The notes under the pieces: model-generated
What the model was told of the DNA's origin: nothing
The model's input: the letters and a program-made list of their open reading frames with translations, nothing else
The model's database searches: none
Assembly: GCA_029961685.1 (NCBI GenBank)
Contig: JARWKL010000007.1
Location: 14,641,013-14,705,012 of the forward strand
Origin: Aristolochia californica
Lineage: Eukaryota; Streptophyta; Magnoliopsida; Piperales; Aristolochiaceae
DNA: 64,000 bases
Direction of reading: 5' to 3'
Shown here: positions 26,950 through 39,688 of the stretch, in pieces
How positions within the stretch are numbered: position 1 is the first letter of the stretch
Layout: every line of letters starts with the position of its first letter
Translations under genes and position numbers: made by a program

Positions 26950-28954
26950 GATTAAGGGGGAGAGAAAACTCAAAGTTCTGATTTAAGAAAAGAGTGTACA
27001 TCTAAAATGGAAATGCACAATGGACAAATGTAGATAGAGATATTTCCGAAGACTGTCTGTATGTTTTAGGGATCGTACGCACTTTTTTTGTTTTTACATC
27101 TATGGTTTTCCAATTGTCGGGAAACGGGGGGGGGGGGGGGGGGGGGGGGCGGGCGATTTTTAACTAGGTGTTGACTTCAAATCCCTAAGTCATTTCTTCC
27201 AAAAATATAGCCCGTTACGCATGAAAAATCACTTTACAATCACCTATGATTGTTAGCTTAACTTTTTGAATATGGGCAAAATAATGGCTTGTTTGACTTG
27301 GGCAAATATCCCACCGCACGTTCACTTGAGAATTTAATGAGCGTTTGTTATTCTCTTTAAAAGCTTGGATCCATAGGTCATTTGAATCTTTAACATGTTT
27401 CTGGCATGCATTTCCATTTTTAAAACATGTATAAAAAAAATCTCCTTCATGTAAAATTCACAGATATTAGTTTTGGACTAGTATAATTTCCCAAACTTGC
27501 ATAAAAAAAATTTTGTGTTCAATTGTGGTGTGTGAATAAATTTTCTTCATTTACTTTTTATATTGTTTTAAACTTTTTCCATAGATCAACTATGAAATTT
27601 TCATTTTGCTGTGATCTATTAGCCTTTTTTGTTTACGGGATGAAGGGAGACCGAAAAACTTGAAGTTTTGATTTAAGAAAAATGTGTACATCTAAAATGG
27701 AAATGCACAATGCACATATGTAGAGAGATAATTCCAAAGAGTGTCTGTAATTTTTAGGGATTGTAAGCACCTTTTCATTTTTATATCTCAGGTTTTGCAA
27801 TCGTCGGGAAAAATGGGTTGCGGAGGATTTTTAACTGAGTGTTGAAATCCAATCTATAAGTCATTTCATACAAAAATATACCCCGTTACGCATGATAAAT
27901 CACATTACAGTCATCGATAATTAATTATGTCGACTTTTTGAAAATGGGCAAAATAATGGCATGTTTGACTCGGGAAAATATCCCACCGCAAGTTCACTTG
28001 AGAATTTAATGAGCGTTTGTTATTCTCTTTAAAAGCTTTCCATCCATTGCTCATTTTCTTCTTTTACATGTTTCAATCATGCATATCCATTTTTAAAACA
28101 TGTGTGGATGAAATCTTTTTCTTGCAAAATTCAAAGCTATTAGGGTTAAACTAGTGGAATTTCCCAAAATTGGATAACAAAACTTTTGTGTTCATTTGTG
28201 TTGGGTGAATAAATTTTCTTTATTTATATTTGTTATTGTTTTAAATTTTTTCCGTACATCAACTATAAAATTTTCATTTTGTTGTAAGCTTTTTGCCTTG
28301 TTTGTTTTCGGGATGAAGGGAGAGTGAAAAGTCAAAGTTTTGATTTAAGAAAAAAGTGTACATCTACAATGGAAGAACACAATGCACAATTGTAGGGAGA
28401 GATAATTCCAAATAGTGTCTGTAATTTTTAGGGATTGTAAGCTCCTTTTAGTTTTTATATCTCAGGTTTTGCAATCATCGGGAAAAATAGTGGCAGAGGA
28501 TATTTAGGTGAGTGTTGAATTGCAATCCATAATTCATTTCATACAAAAATATAGCCCGTTACGCCTGATAAATCACTTGACAATCATCTATGATTGTTAG
28601 ATCAAATTTTTGAAAATGGGCAAAATAATGACTTGTTAGACTCGGGGTAAATATTCCACCGCACGTTCACTTGAGAATTTAATGAGCGATTGTTATTATC
28701 TTTAAAAGCTTTGGATCCATAGGTCTTTTGAATATTTAACATGTGTAGATAAAATCCCCTTCATGTAAAATTCCAAGCTTAATAGGGTTGGACTAATGGA
28801 ATTTCCCAAACTTGGATAACAAAAGTTTTGTGTTCATTTGTGGTGTGTGAATAGTTATTTTTTATTTACATTAGTTATTATTTTAAATATTTTCCACACA
28901 TCAACTATAAAATTTTTATTTTGTAGTGATGTTTTTAGCCTTTTTTGTTTACGG
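26950..28954 (+). repeat. HOR unit a-b-c with poly-G expansion
   Basis: Monomers are a 26950-27638 (689 bp, longer because of the poly-G run), b 27639-28311 and c 28312-28954. The c copy lost 32 bp at about 28740, between two AACATGT repeats that are 32 bp apart in intact copies, leaving one AACATGT. Confidence 0.9.
27126..27149 (+). repeat. 24-base poly-G run
   Basis: Type a monomers normally read AAACGGGGGAGGCGGGCG here. In this copy the A between the G runs is gone and the tract is 24 consecutive Gs, followed by CGGGCG. It is the only long G homopolymer seen in the window. It could form a G-quadruplex in principle. Length may vary between individuals or be affected by sequencing error. 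Confidence 0.9.
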
Positions 28955-30979
28955 GATGAAGGGGGGAGTGAAAACTCAAAGTTCTGATTTAAGAAAAAAG
29001 TTTACATCTAAAATGGAAATGCACAATGCACAAATGTAGAGAGAGATATTTCCAAAGAGTGTCTGTATGTTTTAGAGATCGTATGCACACTTTCATTTTT
29101 ATATCTAAGGTTTTGCAATCGTCGGGAAACGGGGGAAGCGGGCGATTTTTGACTGAGTGTTGACTTCAAATCGATAAGTCATTTCTTACAAAAATATAGC
29201 CCGTTACGTATGACAAATCACTTTACAATCATCTATGATTGTTAGCTCAACTTTTTGAATATGGGCAAAATAATGGCTTGTTTGACTCGGGCAAATATCC
29301 CACCGCACGTTCACTTGAGAATTTAATGAGCGTTTTTTATTCTCTTTAAAAGCTTGGATCCATAGGTTATTTGAATCTTTAACATGTTTCTGGCATGCAT
29401 ATCCATTTTTAAAACATGTGTAGAAAAAATCTCCTTCATGTAAAATTCTAAGATATTAGTTTTGGACTAGTGGAATTTCCCAAACTTGGATAACAAAACT
29501 TTTGTGTTCATTTGTGGTGTGTGAATAAATTTTCTTTATTTAATTTTTATATTGTTTTAAACTTTTTCCGTATATCAACTGTGAAATTTTCATTTTGCTG
29601 TGATCTATTAGCCTTTTTTGTTTATGGGATGAAAGGAGAGCAAAAAACTCGAAGTTTTGATTTAAGAAAAATGTGTACATCTAAAATGGAAATGCACAAT
29701 GCACATATGTAGAGAGAGATAATTTCAAAGAGTGTCTGTAATTTTTTGGGATTGTAAGCACCTTTTTCGTTTTTATATCTCAGGTTTTGCGATCGTCGGG
29801 AAAAATGGGTTGTAGAGGATTTTTAACTGAGTGTTGAATTGCAATCCATAAGTAATTTAATACAAACATATAGCCCGTTACGCATGATAAATCACATTAC
29901 AATCTTCTATGATTAATTATGTCAGTTTTTTGCAAATGGGCAAAATAATGGCATGTTTGACTCGGGAAAATATCCCACCGCAAGTTCACTTGAGAATTTA
30001 ATGAGCGTTTGTTATTCTCTTTAAAACCTTTCCATCCATTTCTCATTTGCATCTTTTACATGTTTCAAACATGCATATCAATTTTTAAAACATGTGTGGA
30101 TGAAATCTCTTTCTTGCAAAATTCAAAGCTATTAGGGTTAAACTAGTAGAATTTCCCAAAATTGGATAACAAAACTTTTGTGTTCATTTGTGTTGGGTGA
30201 ATAAATTTTCTTTATTTATAATTGTTATTGTTTTAAATTTTTTCCGTACATCAACTATAAAATTTTCATTTTGTTGTAAGCTTTTTGCCTTGTTTGTTTT
30301 CGGGATGAAGGGAGAGCGAAAAGTCAAAGTTTTGATTTAAGAAAAAAGTGTACATCTATAATGGAAAAACACAATGCACAATTGTAGGGAGAGATAAATC
30401 CAAAGAGTGTCTGTAATTTTTAGGGATTGTAAGCCCTTTTTAGTTTTTATATCTCAGGTTTTGCAATCGTCGGGAAAAATTGGTGGCAGAGGATTTTTAA
30501 CTGTGTGTTGAATTACAATCCATAAGTCATTTCATACAAAAAAAATAGCCCATTACGCATGATAAATCACTTTACAATCATCTATGATTGTTAGATCAAA
30601 TTTTTGAAAATGGGCAAAATAATGACTTGTTAGACTCGGGTAAATATCCCACCGCACGTTCACTTGGGTATTTAACGAGCGTTTGTTATTCTCTTTAAAA
30701 GCTTTGGATCCATAGGTCATTTGAATCTTTAACATGTTTCAAGTATGCATATCCATTTTTAAAACATGTGCAATAAAAATCTCCTACATGTAAAATTCCG
30801 AGCTTAATAGGGTTGGACTAATGGAATTTCCCAAACTTGGATAACAAAACTTTTGTGTTCATTTGTAGTGTGAGAAGAGATATTTTTAATTTACATTAGT
30901 TATTAATTTAAATATTTTCCACACATCAACTATAAAATTTTTATTTTGTTGTGTTGTTTTTTGCCTTTTTTATTTACGG
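28955..30979 (+). repeat. HOR unit a-b-c
   Basis: Monomers are a 28955-29627 (GGGGGGAGTG, six Gs), b 29628-30303 and c 30304-30979. The c copy shares ATCTATAATGG, AAGCCCTTTTT and TTGGGTATTTAA with the c portion of the hybrid at 22262. Confidence 0.9.
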
Positions 30980-33673
30980 GATTAAGGGGGAGCGAAAACT
31001 CAAAGTTCTGATTTAAGAAACAAGTGTACATCTAAAATGGAAATGCAGAATGCACAAATGTAGAGAGAGATATTTCCGAAGAGTGTCTGTATGTTTTAGG
31101 GATCGAACGCACTTTTTTGTTTTTATATCTAAGGTTTTCCAATATTTGGGAAACGGCGAAGGCGGGCGATTTTTAACTGAGTGTTGACTTCAAATCCATA
31201 AGTCATTTGTTACAAAAAATATAGCCCATTACGCATGACAAATCACTTTACAATCACCTACGATAGTTAGCTCAACTTTTATAATATGGGCAAAATAATG
31301 GCTTGTTTGACTCAGTCAAATATCCCACCGCACGTTCACTTGAGAATTTAAAGAGCGTTTGTTATTCTCTTTAAAAGCTCTGGATCCATAGGTCATTTGA
31401 ATCTTTAACATGTTTCAAGCATGCAAATCCATTTTTAAAACGTGTAGAAAAAATCTCCTTCATGTAAAATTCCAAGCTGAATAGGGTTGGACTAATGGAA
31501 TTTCCCAAACTTGGATAACAAAACTTTTGTGTTCATTTGTTGTGTGTGAATAGATATTTTTTATTTACATTAGTTATTATTTTAAATATTTTCCACACAT
31601 CAACTATAAAATTTTTATTTTGTTGTGATCTTTTTTGCCTTTTTTGTTTACGGGATGAAGGGGGAGCGAAAACTCAAAGTTCTGATTGAAGAAAAAAGTG
31701 TACATCTAAAATGGAAATGCATAATGCACAAAAGTAGAGAGAGATATTTCCAAAGAGTGTATGTATGTTTTAGGGATCGTATGCACTTTTTCATTTTTAT
31801 ATATAAGGTTTTGCAATTGTCGGGAAACGGCGGAGGCGGGCGATTTTTAACCGAGTGTTGACTTCAAATCCATAAGTCATTTCTTACAAAAATATAGCCT
31901 TTACGCATGACAAATCACTTTACAATCACCTATGATTGTTAGCTCAAATTTTTGAATATGGGCAAAATAATGGCTTGTTTGACTCGGGCAAATATCCCAC
32001 CGCACGTTCACTTGAGAATTTAATGAACGTTTGTTATTCTCTTTAAAAGCATTGGATCCATAGGTCATTTGAATCTTTAACATGTTTCTGGCGTGCATAT
32101 CCATTTTTAAAACATGTGTAGAAAAAATCTCCTTCATGTAAAATTCGAAGATATTAGTTTTGGATTAGTGGAATTTGCCAAAATTGGGTAACAAAACTTT
32201 TGTTTTCAATTGTGGTTTGAGAATAAATTATATTCATTTACTTTTTTTTATTTTTTTAAACATTTTCTGTACATCAACTATGAAATTTTCATTTTGCTGT
32301 GATCTATTAGCCTTTTTTGTTTACGGGATGAAGGGAGAGCAAAAACTCGAAGTTTTGATTTAAGAAAAATGTGTACATCTAAAACGAAATGCACAATGCA
32401 CATATGTAGAGAGAGATAATTCAAAAGAGTGTCTGTAATTTTTAGGGATTGTAAGCACCTTTTCGTTTTTATATCTCAGGTTTTGCAATCGTCGGGAAAA
32501 ATGGGTTGCGGAGGATTTTTAACTGAGTGTTGAATTGCAATCCAAAAGTCATTTCATAAAAAAATATAGCCCGTTACGCATGATAAATCACATTACAACC
32601 ATCTATGATTAATTATGTCAACTTTTTTCAAATGGGCAAAATAATGGCATGTTTGACTCGGGTAAGTATCCCACCTCTAGTTCACTTGAGAATTTAATGA
32701 GCGTTTGTTATTCTCTTTAAATGATTTGAATCCATAGCTCATTTGCATCCTTAAAATGTTTCAAAAATGCATATCCATTGTTAAAACATGTGTGGATGAA
32801 ATCTCTTTCTTGCAAAATTCCAAGCTATTAGGGTTAAACAAGTGGTATTTCCCAAAATTGGATAACAACACTCTTGTGTTAAATTGTGTTGGGTGAATAA
32901 ATTTTCTTTATTTATATTTGTTATTATTTTAAATTTTTTCTATACATCAACTATAAAATTTTCATTTTGTTGTAAGCTTTTTGCCTTGTTTGCTTTCGGG
33001 ATGAAGGGAGAGCGAAAAGTCAAAGTTTTGATTTAAGTAAAAAGTTTACATTTAAAATGGAAAAGCAAAATGCAAAATTGTAGGGAGAGATAATTCCAAA
33101 GAGTGTCTGTAATTTTTAGGGATTGTAAGCTCTTTTTAGTTTTTATATCTCAGGTTTTGCAATCGTCGACAAAATTTGTTGGTAGAGGATTTTTAACTGA
33201 GTGTTGAATTGCAATCCATAAGTCATTTCATACAAAAATACAGCCCGTTACGCATGATAAATCACTTTACAATCATCTATGATCGTTAGATCAAATTTTT
33301 GAAAATGGGCAAAATAATGACTTCTTAGACTCGGGTAAATATCCCATCGCACGTTCACTTGAGAATTTAATGAGCGTTTGTTATTCTCTTTAAAAGTTTG
33401 GATCCATAGGTCACTTGAATCTTTAACATGTTTCAAGCATGCATATTCATTTTTAAAACATGTGTAGAAAAAATCTCCTTCATGTAAAATTCCAAGCTTA
33501 ATAGGGTTGGACTAATGGAATTTCTCAAATTGGGATAACAAAACTTTTGTGTTCATTTGTTGTATGTGAATAGATATTTTTTATTTACATTAGTTATTAT
33601 TTTAAATATTTTCCACACTTCAACTATAAAAATTTTATTTTGTTGTGATCTTTCTTGCCTTTTTTGTTTACGG
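30980..33673 (+). repeat. Unit a/c-a-b-c (four monomers)
   Basis: Monomers are a/c 30980-31653, a 31654-32326, b 32327-32999 and c 33000-33673. The hybrid begins as a (AAACGGCGAAGGCGGGCG, GTTGACTTC) and ends as c (TTTCAAGCATGC, GGGTTGGACTAATGG). The switch lies between about 31321 and 31415. Confidence 0.88.
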
Positions 33674-35694
33674 GATGAAGGGGGAGCGAAAACTCAAAGT
33701 TCTGATTTACGAAAAAAGTGTATATCTAAAATGGAAATGCACAATGCACAAATGTAGAGAGAGATATTTCCAAAGAGTGTCTATATGTTTTAGGGATCGT
33801 ATGCACTTTTTCGTTTTTATATCTAAGGTTTTGCAATCGTCGGGAAACAGGGGAGGCGGGCGATTTGTAACTGAGTGTTGACTTCAAATCCATAAGTCAT
33901 TTCTTACAAAAATATAGCCCGTTATGCATGACAAATCACTTTACAATCACCTATGATTGTTAGCTCAACTTTTTGAATATGGGAAAAATAATGGCTTGTT
34001 TGACTCGGGCAAATATCCCACCGCACGTTCACTTGAGAATTTAATGAGCGTTTGTTATTCTCTTTAAAAGCTTTGGATCCATAGGTCATTTGAATCTTTA
34101 ACATGTTTCTGGCATGCATATCCATTTTTAAAACATGTGTAGAAAAAATCTCCTTCATGTAAAATTCTAAGATATTAGTTTTGGACTAGTGGAATTTCCC
34201 AAACTTGGATGACAAAACTTTTGTGTTCATTTGTGGTGTGTGAATAAATTTTCTTCATTTACTTTTTTTGTTGTTTTAAACTTTTTCCGTACATCAACTA
34301 CGAAATTTTCATTTTGCAGTGATCTATTTGCCTTTTTTGTTTACGGGATGAAGGGAGAGCGAATATCTCGAAGTTTTGATTTAAGAAAACTGTGTACTTC
34401 TAAAATGGAAATGCACAATGCACATATGTAGAGCGAGATAATTCCAAAGAGTGTCTGTACTTTTTAGGGATTGTAACCACCTTTTCGCTTTTATATCTCA
34501 GGTTTTGCAATCGTCGGGAAAAATGGGTTGCAGAGGATTTTTAACTGAGTGTTGAATTGCAATCCATAACACATTTCATACAAATATATACCCCGTTACG
34601 CATGATAAATCACATTACAATCATCTATGATTAATTATGTCAACTTTTTGGAAATGGGCAAAATAATGGCATGTTTCACTCGGGTAAATATCCCACCGCA
34701 AATTCACTTGAGAATTTAAAGAGCGTTTGTTATTCTCTTTAAAAGCTTTGCATCCATAGCTCATTTTCATCTTTACCATGTTTCAAACATGCATATCCAT
34801 TTTTAAAACATGTGTGGATGAAATCTCTTTCTTGCAAAATTCCAAGCTATTAGGGTTAAACTAGTGGAATTTTCCAAAATTGGATAACAAACTTTTGTGT
34901 TCATTTGTGTTGGGTGAATAAATTTTCTTATTTATATTTGTTATTGTTTTAAATTTTTTCCATACATCAACTATAAAATTTTCATTTTGCAGTAAGCTTT
35001 TTGCCTTGTTTGTTTCCGGGATGAAGGGAGAGCGAAAAATCAAAGTTTTGATTTAAGAAAAAAGTGTACATCTAAAATGGAAAAGCACAATGAAAAATTG
35101 TAGGGAGAGATAATTCCAAAGAGTGTCTGTAATTTTTAGGGATTTTGAGATCTTTTTAGTTTTTATATCTCAGGTTTCGCAATCGTCGAGAAAAATTGAT
35201 GGCGGAGGATTTTTAACTGAGTGTTGAATTGCAATCCATAAGTCATTTCATACAAAAATGTAGCCCGTTATGCATGATAAATCACTTTACAATCATCTAT
35301 GATTGTTAGATCAAATTTTTGAAAATGGGCAAAATAATGACTTGTTAGGCTCGGGTAAATATCCCACCGCACGTTCACTTGAGAATTTATTGAGCGTTTG
35401 TTATTCTCTTTAAAAGCATTGGATCCATAGGTCATTTGAATCTTTAACATGTTTCAAGCATGCATATCCATTTTTAAAACATGTGTAGAAAAAATTACCT
35501 TCATGTAAAATTCCAAGCTTAATAGGGTTGGACTATTGTAATTTCCCAAACATGGCTAATTAAAATTTTGTGTTTTTTTGTGGTGTGTGAATAGATATTT
35601 TTTATTTACATTATTTATTAATTTAAATATTTTCCACACATCAACTATAAAATTTTTATTTTGTTGCGATCTTTTTTGCCGTTTTTGTTTACGG
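33674..35694 (+). repeat. HOR unit a-b-c
   Basis: Monomers are a 33674-34346, b 34347-35019 and c 35020-35694. The a copy is close to the type a consensus of the left domain. The c end (GATCTTTTTTGCC) leads directly to a b monomer instead of an a. Confidence 0.9.
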
Positions 35695-37028
35695 CATGAA
35701 GGGAGAGCGAAAAACTCGAAGTTTCGATTTAAGAAAAATGTGTACATCTAAAACAGAAATGCACAATGCACATATGTAGAGAGAGATAATTCCAAAGTGT
35801 GTCTGTAATTTTTAGGGATTGTAAGCACCTTTTCGTTTTTTGTCTCAGGTTTTGCAATCATCATGAAAAATGGGTTGCGGAGGATTTTTAACTCAGTGTT
35901 AAATTGCAATCCATGTCATTTCATACAAAAATATATCCCGTTACGCATGATAAATCACATTACAATCATCTATGATTAATTATGTCAGTTTTTTGCAAAT
36001 GGGCAAAATAATGGCATGTTTGACTCGGGTAAATACCCACCGCAAATTCACTTGAGAATTTAATCAGCGTTTGTTATCCTCTTTAAAAGCTTTGCATCCA
36101 TATCTCATTTGCATCTTTAACATGTTTCAAACATGCATATCCATGTTTAAAACAAGTGTCGATGAAATCTGTTTCTTGCAAAATTCCATGCTATTAGAGT
36201 TAAACTAGTGGAATTTCCAAAAATTGGATAACAAAACCTTTGTGTTCATTTGTGTTGGGTAAACAAATTTTCTTTATTTATATTTGTTATTGTTTTAAAT
36301 TTTTTCCATACATCAACGATAAAATTTTCATTTTGTTGTAAGCTTTTTGCCTTGTTTGTTTTCGGGATGAAGGGAGAGCGAAAAGTCAAAGTTTTGATTT
36401 AAGAAAAAAGTGTACATCTAAAATGGAAAAGCACAATGCACAATTTTAGGGAGAGATAATTCCAAAGAGTGTGTGTAATTTTTAGGGATTGTAAGATCTT
36501 TTTAGTTTTTATATCTCAGGTTTTGCAATCGTGGGGAAAAATTGGTGGCAGAGGATTTTTAAGTGAGTGTTGAATTGCAATCCATAAGTCATTTCATAAA
36601 AAAATATAGCCCGTTACCAATGATAAATCACTTTACAATCATCTATGATTGTTAGATCAAATTTTTGAAAATGGGCAAAATAATGACTTGTTAGACTCGG
36701 GTAAATATCCCACCGCATGTTCACTTGAGAATTTAATGAGCGTTTGTTATTCTCTTTAAAAGCTTTGGATCCATAGGTCATTTGATTTCAAGCATGCATA
36801 TCCATTTTTAAAACATGTGTAGAAAAAATCTCCTTCATGTAAAATTCCAAGCTTAATAGGGTTGGACTAATGGAATTTCCCAAACTTGGATAACAAAACT
36901 TTTGTGTTCATTTGTGGTGTGTGAATAGATATTTTTTATTTACATTAGTTATTATTTTAAATATTTTCCACACATCAACTATAAAAATTTTATTTTGTTG
37001 TGATCTTTTTTTCCTTTTTATTTTACGG
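35695..37028 (+). repeat. Shortened unit b-c, a monomer missing
   Basis: Monomers are b 35695-36365 and c 36366-37028. The anchor reads CATGAAGGGAGAGCG and is followed by AAAAACTCGAAG, so b follows c directly; the crossover lies between about 35680 and 35712. One whole a monomer was removed in register. The c copy also lost 12 bp at about 36782 (CATTTGATTTCAAGC). Confidence 0.9.
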
Positions 37029-39688
37029 GATGAAGGGGGAGCGAAAACTCAAAGTTCTGATTGAAGAAAAAAGTGTACATCTAAAATGGAAATGCACAAT
37101 GCATAAATGTAGAGAGAGATATTTCCAAAGAGAGTCAGTATGTTTAAGAGATCGTATGCACTTTTTCGTTTTTATATCTAAGGTGTTCCAATCGTCGGGA
37201 AACGGCGGAGGCGGGCGATTTTTAACTGAGTGTTGACTTCAAATCCATAAGTCAATTCTTACAAAAATATAGCCCGTTACGCATGATAAATCACTTTACA
37301 ATCATCTATGATTGTTAGCTCAACGTTTTGAAAATGGGCAAAATAATGGTTTATTTGACTCGGCAAATATCCCACCGCACGTTCACTTGAGAATTTAATG
37401 TGCGTTTGTTATTCTCTTTAAAAGCTTTGGATCCATAGGTCATTTGAATCTTTAACATGTTTCAAGCATGCATATCCATTTTTAAAACATGTGTAGAAAA
37501 AATCTCCTTCATGTAAAATTCCAAGCTTAATAGGGTTGGACTAATGGAATTTCCCAAACTCGGATAACAAAACTTTTGTGTTCATTTTTTATGTGTGAAT
37601 AAATATTTTTTATTTACATTAGTTATTATTTTAAATATTTTCCACACATCAACTATAAATTTTTTATTTTGTTGTGATCTTTTTTGCCTTTTTTGTTTAC
37701 GGGATGAAGGGGGAGAGAAAACTCAAAGTTCTGATTTAAGAAAAAAGTGTACATCTAAAATGGAAATGCACAATGCACAAATGTTGAGAGAGATATTTCC
37801 GAAGAGTGTCTGTCTGTTTTAGGGATCGTACGCACTATTTAGTTTTTATATCTAAGGTTTTCCAATCGTCGGGAAACGGCGGAGGCAGGCGATTTTTAAC
37901 TGAGTGTTGAGTTCAAATGCATAAGTCATTTCTTACAAAAATATAGCCCGTTACGCATGACAAATCACTTTACAATCACCTGCGATTGTTAGATCAACTT
38001 TTTGAAAATGGGCAAAATAATGGCTGGTTTGACTCGGGCAAATATCCCACCGCACGTTCACTTGAGAATTTAATGAGCGTTTGTTATTCTCTTTAAAAGC
38101 TCTGGATCCATAGGTCATTTGAATCTTTAACATGTTTCAAGCATGCATATCCATTTTTAATACATGTGTAGAAAAAAATCTCCTTCATGTAAAATTCCAA
38201 GCTTAATAGGGTTGGACTAATGGAATTTCCCAAACTTGGATAACAAAACTTTTGTGTTCATTTGTGGTGTGTGAATAGATATTTTTTATTTACATTAGTT
38301 ATTATTTTAAATATTTTCCACACATCAACTATAAAATTTTTATTTTGTTGTGATCTTTTTTACCTTTTTTGTTTACGTGATGAAGGGGAAGCGAAAACTC
38401 AAAGTTCTGATTGAAGAAAAAAGTGTACATCTAAAATGGAAATGCACAATGCATAAATGTAGAGAGAGATATTTCCAAAGAGAGTCAGTATGTTTAAGAG
38501 ATCGTATGCACTTTTTCGTTTTTATATCTAAGGTTTTGCAATCGTCTGGAAACGGGGGAGGCGGGCGATTTTTAACTGAGTGTTGACTTCAAACCCATAA
38601 GTCAATTCTTACAAAAATATAGCCCGTTACACATGATAAATCACTTTAAAATCATCTATGATTGTTAGCTCAACGTTTTGAATATGGGCAAAATAATGGC
38701 TTGTTTGACTCGGGCAAATATCCCACCGCACGTTCACTTGAGAATTTAATGAGCGTTTATTATTCTCTTTCAAAGCTTTGGATCCGTACGTCTTTTGAAT
38801 CTTTAACATGCTTCTGGCATGCATATCCATTTTTAAAACATGTGTAGAAAAAATCTCCTTCATGTAAAATTCCAAGATATTAGTTTTGTGTTCATTTGTG
38901 GTGTCTGAATAAATTTTCTTCATTTACTTTTTTTATTGTTTCAAAATTTTTCCGTACATCAACTACGAAATTTTCATTTTGTTGTGATGTATTTGCCTTT
39001 TTTATTTACGGGATGAGGGGAGAATGAAAAACTCGAAGTTTTGATTTATGAAAACTGTATACATCTAAAACGGAAATGCACAATGCACATATGTAGAGAG
39101 AGATAATTCCAAAGAGTGTCTGTAATTTTTAGGGATTGTAAGCACCTTTTCGTTTTTGTATCTCAGGTTTTGCAATCGTCAGGAAAAATGGGTTGTGGAG
39201 GATTTTTAAATGAGTGTTGAATTGCAATCCATAAGTCATTTCATGCAGAAATATAGCCCGTTACGCATGATAAATCACTTTACAATCATCTATGATTGTT
39301 TCGATCAAATTTTTGAAAATGGGCAAAATAATGACTTGTTAGACTCGGGTAAATATCCCACCGCACGTTCACTTGAGAATTTAATGAGCATTTGTTATTC
39401 TCTTTAAAAGCTTTGGATCCATAGGTCATTTGAATCTTTAACATGTTTCAAGCATGCATATCTATTTTTAAAACATGTGTAGAAAAAATCTCCTTCATGT
39501 AAAATTCCAAGCTTAATAGGGTTGGACTAATGGAATTTCCCATACTTGGATAACAAAACTTTTGGGTTTATTTGTGGTGTGTGAATAGATATTTTTTATT
39601 TACATTAGTTATTATTTTAAATATTTTAAACACATCAACAATAAAAATTTTATTTTGTTGTGATCTTTTTGGCCTTTTTTGTTTACGG
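37029..39688 (+). repeat. Unit a/c-a/c-a-b/c leading into young array
   Basis: Monomers are a/c 37029-37702, a/c 37703-38378, a 38379-39011 and b/c 39012-39688. The two a/c hybrids switch in the same interval as the one at 30980. The a copy lost 40 bp at about 38884-38888, between two copies of TTTTG. The b/c hybrid switches between about 39216 and 39245, and its c half already has the young-array variants CATGCAGAAATAT and GTTTCGATCAAA. Confidence 0.88.

Larger units (their letters stand above)
22934..28311 (+). repeat. Three-HOR duplication in old domain, right copy
   Basis: This is the partner of 16876-22261. The copies have since diverged: this one gained the poly-G run at 27126, the short duplication at about 25.57 kb and a deletion of about 27 bp near 25.68 kb. 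It is therefore older than the 8,094-bp duplication on the right. Confidence 0.74.
1..39240 (+). repeat. Old, diverged part of the satellite array
   Basis: Monomers here keep the a-b-c logic, but each copy carries private substitutions, 10-40 bp deletions and occasional larger ones. Register errors are frequent: c/b hybrids at 1930, 2602, 17546 and 23601, c/a hybrids at 9281 and 22262, a/c hybrids at 30980, 37029 and 37703, and one skipped a monomer at 35695. Several CpG positions have changed to TpG or CpA. These are signs of an array segment no longer being kept uniform. The right edge is set where the diagnostic variants of the young array first appear, inside the b/c monomer at 39012-39688. 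Confidence 0.9.
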
